64,000 bases of DNA. It comes from Ignavibacteria bacterium. Lineage in GTDB: Bacteria; Bacteroidota; Ignavibacteria; Kapaibacteriales; Kapaibacteriaceae. Shown here piece by piece: positions 34,530-42,528 of this stretch. The notes beneath the pieces were generated by a model, which was given only the letters and a program-made list of their open reading frames with translations, was not told where the DNA came from and searched no databases. Each line of letters begins with the position of its first letter. Position 1 is the first letter of the stretch. The position numbers and the translations under genes were made by a program. The stretch is taken from positions 62,001 to 126,000 of the forward strand of contig JADJIQ010000005.1 in assembly GCA_016707005.1 (NCBI GenBank), written 5' to 3'.

Positions 34530-36662
34530 ATGTCAATCATTACGTTGATCTTGGGCCTGGGCGTCTTGGCCCTGATCGTAGCCGTATTCTTCCGTCAGCG
34601 TGTCTTGGCCGTCAAGGTCGAAGACGGCGCTGCCTCAGCTGAAGAACTTAGCCGTCTTACGGAGATCTCCACAGCTATTGCCGAAGGCGCGATGGCCTTC
34701 CTCAAACGCGAGTATCGCGTGTTGGGTCTGTTCATGGCCTTGTTCGCAGTGGTCATCTTTGCTGCGGTCGACCACGGTATGCACACAGCCGCGGCCTTTG
34801 TGATCGGAGCCGCCACGAGTGTTGCTGCCGGATACATCGGCATGCGTATCGCCACGAAGGGAAATGTCCGCACGGCATCTGCTGCACGTGTCTCCCTTCA
34901 AAAGTCGTTTGCGGTTGCATTTGAAACAGGCTCTGTGATGGGCTTTGGCCTCACCGGTCTTGCCGTAGTGGGTCTGATCCTCGTATGGTTGGGGATCGAC
35001 TTCCTCCTGCCGGTTGCGGGTGAAATGACACGCGAGATCCAGATGGAGATCCTTTCCGGATTTGGTCTAGGGGGCTCTGCTGTTGCCTTGTTTGCACGTG
35101 TTGGTGGTGGTATCTATACCAAGGCCGCTGATGTTGGTGCCGACCTTGTGGGTAAGGTTGAAGCGGGTATTCCTGAAGATGATCCTCGCAATCCGGCGGT
35201 GATCGCGGACAACGTGGGTGACAACGTGGGTGACATTGCCGGCATGGGAGCCGACCTCTTTGGTTCTGTTGCTGAGTCAACCTGCGCAGCCCTCGTGATC
35301 GGCGCAGCCAGCTATGCCGTGATGCCAGCCGAAAACCAGAACATGAACGTTGTGCTCTTCCCAATGCTCGTTAACGGCGTTGGTATCGTAGCATCCATTC
35401 TCGCCCTTCCGTTCGTTCGTGCGAAGTCGGAAGAAAAGGTAGAAGGGGCTTTGAAGAGCGCCCTGATCATCTCCACCCTTCTCATGCTTGCCGCCCTCTA
35501 TCCTGTAACGATGTGGGCCTTTGGCAGCACCACCTTTATGGTTGGTACGGTGAGTGTGAATGCGATGGGTGTGTATACGGCGTTGGCTGTTGGACTTGTT
35601 GCCGGACTCCTCATTGGTCTGGTTACAGAGTTCTACACATCGCACCGTTTCAAGCCCGTGCGTGAGGTTGCTGATGCTTCCAAGACCGGTGCTGCAACAG
35701 GCATCATCTACGGTTTGGCACTTGGCTACAATTCCGCTGTGATCCCGATGCTTCTCATTGCCATCAGCGTTGTGATCGGCTACGTCAGTGCCGGCATGTA
35801 TGGCATCGCGCTTACCGCCATTGGTATGCTTGGAACCATCGCCGTTGGTCTTACCATTGACGCCTACGGTCCAACCTCCGACAATGCCGGCGGTATCGCC
35901 GAGATGGCCCACATGGGCAAGGACATCCGCAAGCGCACGGATGCATTGGACGCAGCCGGCAACACCACTGCTGCTATCGGCAAAGGTTTTGCGATCGGTT
36001 CTGCAGCACTCACGTCTCTCGCACTTACCAGTGCCTTCTTGACCCGCGCTCAAGGCGTGTTGGCCAAGGAAGGAAAGGTCCTGGACCTTACCATCACAGA
36101 CCCGCATGTTCTTGCCGGACTCCTTGTTGGTGGTGCGTTACCATTTGCCTTCAGTGCCATGACCATGAAGAGTGTCGGCAAGGCCGCCTTTGACATGATC
36201 GAAGAAGTGCGCCGTCAGTTCCGCACCATTCCAGGTCTCATGGAAGGCACCGGCAGAGCCGACTATGCAAAGTGTGTTGACATTTCCACCAAGGCCTCGA
36301 TTCGCGAGATGATCGCACCGGGACTCCTTGTGATCTTGACGCCCCTTATCGTCGGATTCTTATTCGGTCCACAAATGCTTGCCGGCCTCCTCATCGGCGC
36401 CCTCGTTGTGGGCGTGATGTTGGCCGTTAGCATGGCCAATTCCGGCGGTGCATGGGACAACGCCAAGAAGTACATCGAGACCGGCGTCCACGGCGGCAAG
36501 GGCAGCGACACCCACAAGGCGGCCGTTGTAGGTGACACCGTTGGCGATCCTTTCAAGGACACCTCCGGTCCGTCCCTCAACATCCTCATCAAGCTCATGG
36601 CCATCATCTCCCTCGTCTTCGCAGCAGCGTTTGCGACGAATGGGGGGATCCTCCTGCGTTAA
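34530..36662 (+). CDS. hppA: Membrane-bound pyrophosphatase, K+-dependent type
   Basis: 710 residues, ~16 membrane helices. Couples pyrophosphate hydrolysis to Na+ and/or H+ pumping across the inner membrane. Catalytic motifs are intact: GGGIYTKAADVGADLVGKVE, IPEDDPRNPAVIADNVGDNVGD, DAYGPTSDNAGGIAEM and GDTVGDPFKDTSGPSLNI. The motif GNTTAAIGKGFAIGS (residues ~477-491) has Ala where K+-independent enzymes carry Lys, so it belongs to the K+-dependent class, which includes the Na+ pumps; the transported ion cannot be decided here. Starts 63 bases after tRNA-Val on the opposite strand; followed by an octamer repeat and terminator. Confidence 0.95.
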   Translation: MSIITLILGLGVLALIVAVFFRQRVLAVKVEDGAASAEELSRLTEISTAIAEGAMAFLKREYRVLGLFMALFAVVIFAAVDHGMHTAAAFVIGAATSVAAGYIGMRIATKGNVRTASAARVSLQKSFAVAFETGSVMGFGLTGLAVVGLILVWLGIDFLLPVAGEMTREIQMEILSGFGLGGSAVALFARVGGGIYTKAADVGADLVGKVEAGIPEDDPRNPAVIADNVGDNVGDIAGMGADLFGSVAESTCAALVIGAASYAVMPAENQNMNVVLFPMLVNGVGIVASILALPFVRAKSEEKVEGALKSALIISTLLMLAALYPVTMWAFGSTTFMVGTVSVNAMGVYTALAVGLVAGLLIGLVTEFYTSHRFKPVREVADASKTGAATGIIYGLALGYNSAVIPMLLIAISVVIGYVSAGMYGIALTAIGMLGTIAVGLTIDAYGPTSDNAGGIAEMAHMGKDIRKRTDALDAAGNTTAAIGKGFAIGSAALTSLALTSAFLTRAQGVLAKEGKVLDLTITDPHVLAGLLVGGALPFAFSAMTMKSVGKAAFDMIEEVRRQFRTIPGLMEGTGRADYAKCVDISTKASIREMIAPGLLVILTPLIVGFLFGPQMLAGLLIGALVVGVMLAVSMANSGGAWDNAKKYIETGVHGGKGSDTHKAAVVGDTVGDPFKDTSGPSLNILIKLMAIISLVFAAAFATNGGILLR

Positions 36663-36663
36663 T

Positions 36664-36719
36664 GTGCTAGTGTGCTAGTGTGCTAATGTGCTAGTGTGCT
36701 AGTATGCTAGTATGCTAGA
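36664..36719 (+). repeat. GTGCTAGT period-8 repeat after hppA
   Basis: Seven units of 8 bases (GTGCTAGT, with GTGCTAAT, ATGCTAGT and ATGCTAGA variants) starting directly after the hppA stop codon. Confidence 0.92.
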
Positions 36720-36730
36720 GTCAGATTTGA

Positions 36731-36761
36731 AGAGCGTTCCGAGAGGGGCGCTCTTTTTTTT
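36731..36761 (+). terminator. Intrinsic terminator of hppA
   Basis: AGAGCGTTCC-gaga-GGGGCGCTCT (10 bp with two G-T wobbles, GAGA loop) followed by a T8 run. The last TT of the run forms the TTG of the tRNA-Lys promoter, so the two elements overlap. Confidence 0.88.
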
Positions 36762-36789
36762 GTAGAATCCACAAAGCCCCGTATCTTTG
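36760..36789 (+). promoter_or_regulatory. Bacteroidota-type promoter of tRNA-Lys
   Basis: TTG at 36760-36762, 19 bases, TATCTTTG at 36782-36789; same sequence and spacing as at tRNA-Thr. Only three bases separate it from the tRNA 5' end, so the transcript must be almost leaderless. Confidence 0.68.
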
Positions 36790-36792
36790 CGG

Positions 36793-36869
36793 GCTTCCTT
36801 AGCTCAGCTGGTTAGAGCATCTGACTCTTAATCAGAGGGCCCGGGGTTCGAGTCCCCGAGGGAGCACCA
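36793..36869 (+). tRNA. tRNA-Lys(CTT)
   Basis: Acceptor GCTTCCT/AGGGAGC, discriminator A and an encoded CCA (36867-36869, unlike the other two tRNAs here), D arm TAGCTCAGCTGGTTAGAGC, anticodon stem CTGA/TCAG with loop CTCTTAA (anticodon CTT), T arm CGGGGTTCGAGTCCCCG. Confidence 0.95.
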
Positions 36870-36878
36870 GACTTTCAA

Positions 36879-36917
36879 CGCCGTGTCACTCCCTAACCAG
36901 GTGACACGGCGTCTGTG
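36879..36917 (+). terminator. Hairpin after tRNA-Lys
   Basis: Perfect 11-bp stem CGCCGTGTCAC / GTGACACGGCG with an 11-base loop, followed by TCTGTGTTTTT. Its right arm also begins the repeat unit at 42090, where the left arm is missing. Confidence 0.75.
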
Positions 36918-37051
36918 TTTTTGAGAAGATCTGAAATGACGAAGTGACGTAGTGACGGAATGGCGTAGTGACCGTGTTATCCGAACGGAAGACATAGTGT
37001 CATTTCGTCGTTATGTCACTACGTCGTTACTTCTTGGTCCCTCGTCGCTCC

Positions 37052-37075
37052 GGGCGAGGCATGGCCTCGCCCCTA
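37052..37075. repeat. GTAGGGGC palindrome inserted in composite repeat copy 1
   Basis: GGGCGAGGC-ATG-GCCTCGCCCCTAC between the two GCTCC units of the host repeat. Composite repeat copy 2 (42199-42233) has the same flanks without it, giving a filled/empty site pair. Confidence 0.88.
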
Positions 37076-37117
37076 CGCTCCTCGGGATGACGCGTCTTCG
37101 GTTGTTGTTACTCAAAA

Positions 37118-37156
37118 AGAAAGGCGAGCACCATCCCTGATGGTGCTCGCCTTTCT
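37118..37156. terminator. Bidirectional hairpin terminator in composite repeat copy 1
   Basis: Perfect 18-bp stem AGAAAGGCGAGCACCATC / GATGGTGCTCGCCTTTCT with loop CCT and A/T-rich ends. Confidence 0.8.
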
Positions 37157-37335
37157 ACTACATACACTTTGCGAAGGCAGCGTCATCCCGAGGAGCGCAG
37201 CGACGAGGGACCTTGACATGAAATGACGTAACGACATAATGACGCAGTGACAGCGTGACGTTGTGACGTTGTGACCAAGATGTACAACATCACACCCTCA
37301 CCTGTCATCGGTCATTAGTCATTTGTAATTAGACA

Positions 37336-39444
37336 CTACCTCCTCACCACCCCCACCGTCCTCACCTCCATTGGCGTCGACACTACCACCCTATAGGTCC
37401 CCGCCGGAATGTTCTGCATGTCGATCACGTGCGTATCGATGCTACGTGATGTTGATGTCCGGGTTGTTGTGCTCGACATCACCTTTTGACCCAGCGCGTC
37501 AATGAGATCGATGGTGATGGTGCCGATCATTCCAACGTCTACGGCAACAGTGAGGTTGTCGGATGTTGGGTTGGGGTAGGCCTTAACGGACAATGCCGAG
37601 CCAACACGCAGACCGCTCATGTATCCCCTACCGCAACCGGTGATGGTCAACAAGCCCCCTTTAGAAGAGCTGTCTGTGCATGCGCCGAGCCCGGCAATGG
37701 AAAGGATCTGCACGTCCACGTCCGATGTGCTGTCATCATCGATGAGGGGTAGACCTTCGATGTTGAGAAGGGGCTCTGTGGTGCTGGTTAAAGTTGTTGT
37801 TGGAACCGTGACTTCGAACTGACTTCTGTCACCAAGGCTGCCCTGCATGGACGGCGGAAGTGTTGCGCCTGTGCGAGCATCAATGAACCTGTCGATCTTG
37901 ATCGAGCGGGTTTGGTGTGTTACACGCAAAACCACCTGACCAAGCGTTGTGCCGACGAACTGCTGTGGGGCGATGATGTTTACATGCAGCGTTGTTGCAC
38001 CGTTGCCGATGTCGACCGTGGTATCGCGCAGGGAGGCGGTGATGGCGTCGGGGGTGATACCACGGATCCACGACTCCATTGTTGTCGCACATCCTACGGA
38101 GTCTTCTTCGGTGATTGCGATGCGGGACGAACCGGGCTGGGACGGTACGGTGATCACCTTGCCGGTTGAAGAGACAACCACGACGGTGTCACCGGCGCAT
38201 ACAGTGGTGTCCGTTGGCGTGACGGTGAACTGTGGCCTTGTTCCGACCTTGATCTCGTGTACGACGGTGTCCGTGCATTCACCTGCGCCCGGGAGAGTTG
38301 CTCGGTAGACGGTGCGCCGTGTAGGAAGAACAGTGATGGACTTCCCCGTTGCAAACGTTGCCCCTGTTTCATCGAGCCACATGATGTCGGATTCATTCAC
38401 GCCTGACGGAGCAGAACACACAAGCGTGATCGGTTGTCCGTCGCATGAGATGTTGTCACCTGCAACTGTCAGATCAATGTCCGGACGCAGCGTAACGGTC
38501 ACGGTGTCGGTATTCGTGCACCCATTACTGTCAACACCCACCACCACATACTTCGTTGTTTGTTGAGGCGTGACTGTGAGTGATGCACCAATACCTACAG
38601 AGCCCCCTCCTTCATCAAGCCATGTATAGGAACGGGCGCCCGTTGCTGAGAGGCTCACTGGACTTGGTCGACAGATCGTAGTATCACCGCGTGCAACAAC
38701 CGTGGGAAGGGGCAAAACAGTCACCCTGATCGTCTTGCTGCGAATGCATCCGTTCACTCCGCTGGCGTTGATCGTGTAGGAGCCGTTTGCGCGCGCGGTG
38801 AATGTGGCAGACGGACCATTGTTTGTGAGGGATGGATCGACGGGATTGCTTGACCAAGAGTAGCTCGTTGCGCCGGTGACCACTGCCTTGAGGGTCGTGA
38901 TGGAACCCGCACAAACCGAGGTGTCGGACACAAGCGAAACAGTTGGTGCTGGTTTGACCCTCACAGTAACTGAGGTAGTATCTAAGCAGCCGAACGCTGA
39001 CTCAACAATCACGGTCAGGGTCGTTGTTGAGTCGGGACGATAGACGATTCTTTTACCTGTACCCACGAGTGAATCACCATCATACCACTTAACACCTGTT
39101 CCGCCACTACCAACAAGTTGAACCGTGTCACCCGGGCAAATGGAATCGCGAGCTGCCGACGCAACCGCGACTGGATTTGGGTGAACGTAGACCCATGCCG
39201 TTACAGGCTTTTCCGGTTGAGACCCCACATACATCGTGGCTGTAACGAAGTAGGCTCCCGGAGCGGAATAGAAGTGCGTACCTGTCCGCCCATATCCAAC
39301 GTTTGTTGGTGACGTCGAGTCCCCGAAGTCCCACACAACAGAATCAGTGATAAAGGCTCCTGCAAGTGGGATATGAGCCGTATCACCCACACACACATCT
39401 TGCGACACCGCGCGTAGTTGTGGACCGAGGGTAGAGGCCATCAC
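37336..39444 (-). CDS. PKD/Ig-repeat surface protein with T9SS C-terminus (3' part of a frameshifted gene)
   Basis: 702 codons. Begins with a PKD-like domain (VVWDFGDSTSPTN ... THFYSAPGAYFVTATMY), then about five Ig-like repeats with the D-T-x-C-A/P-G-D signature (DSICPGDTVQLVG, DTSVCAGSITTLK, DTTICRPSPVSLS, DTTVCAGDTVVVV) and a T9SS type A signal (VKAYPNPTSDNLTVAV ... IPAGTYRVVVST). Relative to the intact order in the paralogue at 602-3783, the frame upstream of the ATG continues as FGFPFVMASTLGPQ, and the N-terminal half is the separate frame 39441-40730. The two frames differ by one base at the AAAA run 39457-39460. So this ATG is probably internal and the natural protein is ~1130 residues. 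Confidence 0.82.
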   Translation of the reverse strand: MMASTLGPQLRAVSQDVCVGDTAHIPLAGAFITDSVVWDFGDSTSPTNVGYGRTGTHFYSAPGAYFVTATMYVGSQPEKPVTAWVYVHPNPVAVASAARDSICPGDTVQLVGSGGTGVKWYDGDSLVGTGKRIVYRPDSTTTLTVIVESAFGCLDTTSVTVRVKPAPTVSLVSDTSVCAGSITTLKAVVTGATSYSWSSNPVDPSLTNNGPSATFTARANGSYTINASGVNGCIRSKTIRVTVLPLPTVVARGDTTICRPSPVSLSATGARSYTWLDEGGGSVGIGASLTVTPQQTTKYVVVGVDSNGCTNTDTVTVTLRPDIDLTVAGDNISCDGQPITLVCSAPSGVNESDIMWLDETGATFATGKSITVLPTRRTVYRATLPGAGECTDTVVHEIKVGTRPQFTVTPTDTTVCAGDTVVVVSSTGKVITVPSQPGSSRIAITEEDSVGCATTMESWIRGITPDAITASLRDTTVDIGNGATTLHVNIIAPQQFVGTTLGQVVLRVTHQTRSIKIDRFIDARTGATLPPSMQGSLGDRSQFEVTVPTTTLTSTTEPLLNIEGLPLIDDDSTSDVDVQILSIAGLGACTDSSSKGGLLTITGCGRGYMSGLRVGSALSVKAYPNPTSDNLTVAVDVGMIGTITIDLIDALGQKVMSSTTTRTSTSRSIDTHVIDMQNIPAGTYRVVVSTPMEVRTVGVVRR

Positions 39445-40730
39445 GAATGGGAAGCCAAAACCACACGCTGTGGAGTCGAGCAGTTTACAGCCTCACGCTC
39501 AAACCCACACGCCGACCCCGCAGCATTCGGATTGTTGATTCGCGAAACAAACTGATGTCCGCGTTGGGCGATGTAGATGCGACCGTCGGGGCCGAGTTGG
39601 AGGCCAGCGAGGCGGTTCTCCTTCGACATGGGAACGATTACTCGCTTTGACAGACGAACTGCTGTCTCGTCTCCAGCAGTCAAGTCGTATTGAAGCAATT
39701 CTCCCTGCGTAGAATCATTAACGGTATGATGGCTATCATGGACTGTACTCTTCAGCATCATCCCATTGTACGTACACCGTGTAGTGTACAGGTACCTTTC
39801 ATCAGCTGAGAACTCTATTCCGTATGGAGCGAACAGAAGACCGACATCACTCAATATTCCAGGGTTGCCGTCATTGAAGTAAGACGTATCCGCCAGCTGT
39901 TGCATATTGAAGATGCGTCCAGTTCCCGGGTCAAACTCACTTAAGATAATCCTTCCTCTTAGGCCAGCGCTAAAGGCAATCTTACTGCTAGACGGCGAAG
40001 CCTTAATCTCTCCAAGTGCAATCAAGTCGACGTCGGCATTGGGACTATTTGTGTGCCATGATCTCATGTGATTGAGAGGATAGAACGTGGGACTTTTTGA
40101 GATTCCCGATGAATCTATTGCCCAGACACCAATTGCATTTGGATAGAAGAGCGGTGCAATCAACCAAAGGTCGCGCCCATTCCTGTTTGGGACAATAGTG
40201 AATGAGACCGCTGCTTGGCGTGAGTTAACGATGTCATTCTTATCGTTTTTACACAGGGTGTCGACCAAAGGGATCAGGACAGACAACCCTGATTTGCTAT
40301 CTACTTTGATTCTATGGGCATACAAAGCTCCAGCGCTAAGAAGCTCGCTGTTTCCAGGAGGATTGTTCCATGAAAGATCATTTTGTAAGACGATGATTGC
40401 ATCTTGTCGTCCTGGCTGTCTAACAAGTAAGGCCTCAGGTATACCACCTTCAACGGTACGAACGACACTTATCGTATCTTCAGGAGTGACAATTGTATGT
40501 TTCTGTGTGACATACACAACTACAGTGCCGTCACTTCTGTGAAGCGATCCTGGCGCTGAACGAACTGAGTCTTTCCATCTCCCAACTGTTTGAACACCAG
40601 CTGCATCAATGGATAGACGAGCCCTATTGCCAAACCACCACTCTCTAGGCTGGCCGCAAGCATCAGTATAGGCTTGGATACAAGTCACGATGATTAGCAA
40701 ATGGACAATATTGCAGACTGAACACTTCAT
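39441..40730 (-). CDS. N-terminal propeller-like half of the same frameshifted surface protein
   Basis: 429 codons. N-terminal signal-like segment (MKCSVCNIVHLLIIVTCIQAY), then the family domain shared with 602-3783: QPREWWFGNRARLSIDAAG, GRDLWLIAPLFYPNAIGVW, YGIEFSADERYLYTT, GLQLGPDGRIYIAQRGH. It runs out of frame near 39457 and ends with an unrelated tail (RVVLASHS); a single extra base there joins it to the PKD/Ig frame downstream. Its ATG overlaps the stop of the lipoprotein gene by 4 bp, so the two form an operon. Confidence 0.8.
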   Translation of the reverse strand: MKCSVCNIVHLLIIVTCIQAYTDACGQPREWWFGNRARLSIDAAGVQTVGRWKDSVRSAPGSLHRSDGTVVVYVTQKHTIVTPEDTISVVRTVEGGIPEALLVRQPGRQDAIIVLQNDLSWNNPPGNSELLSAGALYAHRIKVDSKSGLSVLIPLVDTLCKNDKNDIVNSRQAAVSFTIVPNRNGRDLWLIAPLFYPNAIGVWAIDSSGISKSPTFYPLNHMRSWHTNSPNADVDLIALGEIKASPSSSKIAFSAGLRGRIILSEFDPGTGRIFNMQQLADTSYFNDGNPGILSDVGLLFAPYGIEFSADERYLYTTRCTYNGMMLKSTVHDSHHTVNDSTQGELLQYDLTAGDETAVRLSKRVIVPMSKENRLAGLQLGPDGRIYIAQRGHQFVSRINNPNAAGSACGFEREAVNCSTPQRVVLASHS

Positions 40731-41389
40731 TCGCTTGATCTTAAGATTTTCTCTAGATCTGCGGGGCCATCACCTGGTACATAGATGAACCTTGTATTGA
40801 TTCTCATGCTTGAGTCCGCAGCAGAGCAGGGAACGCATAGCCAACACATGTCAATCAATCCGAAAGCAGTGATATCAAGTGGATGCTCATCTGTCCCTTT
40901 GAAGTAGCTTACACAACTCTTCCCAAAACCAAGCCACGGTTGCTGGGGCTTAGACAGCTGTATTGAGTCCCTTCGTGAGACAAACATACAGCCTGAATAC
41001 CGCTTGGCGACCTGATACCAATCCGATTGCTCCGGCCAAAGCTTGCATTTTATACATCGGGCCATCATTGGTTCCAACAACACGTAGTAGTCGCCGATAC
41101 TATTAGGGAAGCATTCCATTCGCGGGGCAATATTTCTACCTGCGACAATTCTAAATGTGTCTCGATAACTGTATACGAGGAACTTCTTATTTATGAGGAT
41201 TCTTGTTGTAGACCGATTAGCAAATCGAATCACAATGCTATCACTTCCGCTTTCTCCTTGTGTTGCACTTATCTCTAAGTCCTGGTTCTCTATCAAAACG
41301 TTGGTTTGTTCTCTTTGAGACGTTGAGCTACAACCCATTTGGAAGAAAGCGATAGTAATCACAATACAAAGTTTGATGTGAGAGGACAT
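40727..41389 (-). CDS. Predicted lipoprotein of unknown function
   Basis: 220 residues. Signal peptide with lipobox (IAFFQMGC-SS). The mature part has several Cys (CIKC, CWLCVPC) and beta-rich segments (DSIVIRFANRSTTRIL, MRINTRFIYVPGDG) but no domain I recognise. First gene of a unit with the split PKD/Ig surface protein (4-bp overlap), so it may assist display of that protein (inference). The region is lower in G+C than the flanking operons. Confidence 0.72.
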   Translation of the reverse strand: MSSHIKLCIVITIAFFQMGCSSTSQREQTNVLIENQDLEISATQGESGSDSIVIRFANRSTTRILINKKFLVYSYRDTFRIVAGRNIAPRMECFPNSIGDYYVLLEPMMARCIKCKLWPEQSDWYQVAKRYSGCMFVSRRDSIQLSKPQQPWLGFGKSCVSYFKGTDEHPLDITAFGLIDMCWLCVPCSAADSSMRINTRFIYVPGDGPADLEKILRSSE

Positions 41390-41451
41390 AATTCATTTCT
41401 TGTGTTGTTCGTAAAATTCGTTTACGGGCCAGGCATGGATATCCCGCACTA

Positions 41452-41604
41452 TGTGACCACCACATTCCGCGTTAAAGTGACCACCATATATTTCGCTCCA
41501 ACGCAGAGGCAAATGCAATCTAGCATTGCGCTTAGAAGAACGGTAAACTACATAGTCCGATGGTCAGTACGGGCGGATTTAGGTGGTCATTGCGTGCGGA
41601 TTTT
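41452..41604. repeat. Insertion-sequence end-like relic A
   Basis: Contains paired TGGTCA/TGACCA strings (GTGACCACCACATTCCGCG, AAAGTGACCACC at the left; ATGGTCAGTACGGGCGGAT, GGTGGTCATTGCGTGCGGAT at the right), a layout seen at IS21-type ends. The core TTCGCTCCAACGCAGAGGCA ... GCAATCTAGCATTGCGC is shared with relic B at 44601-44676. No transposase remains. It directly precedes the ribosome site of the GNAT gene. Confidence 0.6.
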
Positions 41605-41625
41605 CTAAGGAGGATATCTCGTTTC

Positions 41626-42033
41626 ATGGAAATTATCATTCGAAGAGAAAAACCAACCGGGACGGAGTTATGCGCGTTGTATGACGCAGTTGGTTGGGAA
41701 GGCAACCAACCAGAATCGCTCGGCATATCGATAGCTGCCTATCCATGTACTCTTACAGTTCGAAATGAAGACGGCACGTTGATTGGCTATCTGTCTGCAT
41801 TCAGTGACGAAGTCTCGACCACCATGATTGGCGAACTCATCGTCCACCCAATGCATCAGCGAACGGGTATTGGCTCCGCCCTTCTCCGTTGTCTACGAGA
41901 GCAGTATCCATATCCCTCCATCTACGCCAACGTTCTTCCGGCTGCCAAGGCATTCTTTCATGCAAGCGGCTTTTTCGAACCATCAATCGGATTAGCAGTA
42001 ATGGTAGCCAAGCAACATCCGCCTTCGAAGTGA
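41626..42033 (+). CDS. GNAT-family N-acetyltransferase
   Basis: 135 residues from ATG 41626, with a strong ribosome site TAAGGAGG at 41606-41613. GNAT fold: motif A VHPMHQRTGIGSALLRCLREQ (acetyl-CoA pyrophosphate loop Q-R-T-G-I-G-S), preceded by GELI strand, and motif B AAKAFFHASGFFEPSIG. Transfers acetyl from acetyl-CoA to an amine; the substrate is unknown. It stands alone after relic A and before the second composite repeat, so it looks like recently acquired cargo (inference). Confidence 0.87.
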   Translation: MEIIIRREKPTGTELCALYDAVGWEGNQPESLGISIAAYPCTLTVRNEDGTLIGYLSAFSDEVSTTMIGELIVHPMHQRTGIGSALLRCLREQYPYPSIYANVLPAAKAFFHASGFFEPSIGLAVMVAKQHPPSK

Positions 42034-42078
42034 TGCGGCAGTGCCCCAAGAAGCACAGAACATTGAACACCGTACGAC

Positions 42079-42360
42079 AACCTAGCCAGGTGACACGGCG
42101 TTTGTGCTTTTGAAAAGACCGAATTGACGCCTTGACGGAATGACCTTAACAGCAGTCATTGCGTCATTTGTTATTATCCATACCGTCATTTCATCCAAGG
42201 TCCCTCGTCGCTCCGCTCCTCGGGATGACGCGTCTTCGATTGTTTTACTCGAAAAGAAAGGCGAGCACCATCCCTGATGGTGCTCGCCTTTCTAATACAT
42301 ACACTTTGCGAGGACAGCGTCATCCCGAGGAGCGGAGCGACGAGGGACCTATACATTCTG
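42079..42360. repeat. Composite intergenic repeat, copy 2
   Basis: Same order as 36893-37215: CCAGGTGACACGGCGTTTG, period-8 units (TTGACGCC/TTGACGGA, GTCATTGC/GTCATTTG), an uninterrupted GTCCCTCGTCGCTCCGCTCC repeat, CGCGTCTTCG, hairpin 42255-42293, TACATACACTTTGCGA and an inverted repeat unit (42317-42352). The next 170 bases, to the M28 gene, show nothing recognisable. Confidence 0.88.
42255..42293. terminator. Bidirectional hairpin terminator in composite repeat copy 2
   Basis: Same 18-bp stem and CCT loop as 37118-37156; the likely end of the GNAT transcript. Confidence 0.8.
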
Positions 42361-42528
42361 AAGGCCCGCTGACACCACAACAACGAGACCAAGCGACGTG
42401 TCGATGATAGTGGGGGTAGATCACTACTGACTGGAACCTAGGAACCCATCGTAAAACTCAACAATGTCTACTTTTGCCTACAAGTACTCGGCTGTTCGTT
42501 TTCTAATTTAGCATACACAAATTGACCT

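Larger units (their letters stand above)
36893..37215. repeat. Composite ~320-bp intergenic repeat, copy 1
   Basis: In order: right arm of the tRNA-Lys hairpin (CCAGGTGACACGGCG), period-8 GACGNAGT/GTCGTTAT-type units (36936-37030), one GTCCCTCGTCGCTCC repeat interrupted by a palindrome, CGTCTTCG, a bidirectional hairpin, TACATACACTTTGCGA, and an inverted repeat unit. Copy 2 is at 42079-42355. The rest of the gene-free stretch to 37335 holds further octamers (37218-37275, TGACGTTG-like) and short GTCATTAG strings. Confidence 0.88.

Noticed and set aside
35277..36107. 276-codon open frame on the minus strand
   Set aside because: Antisense to the highly conserved membrane pyrophosphatase; composition (His/Gly/Arg-rich) is that of a shadow frame.
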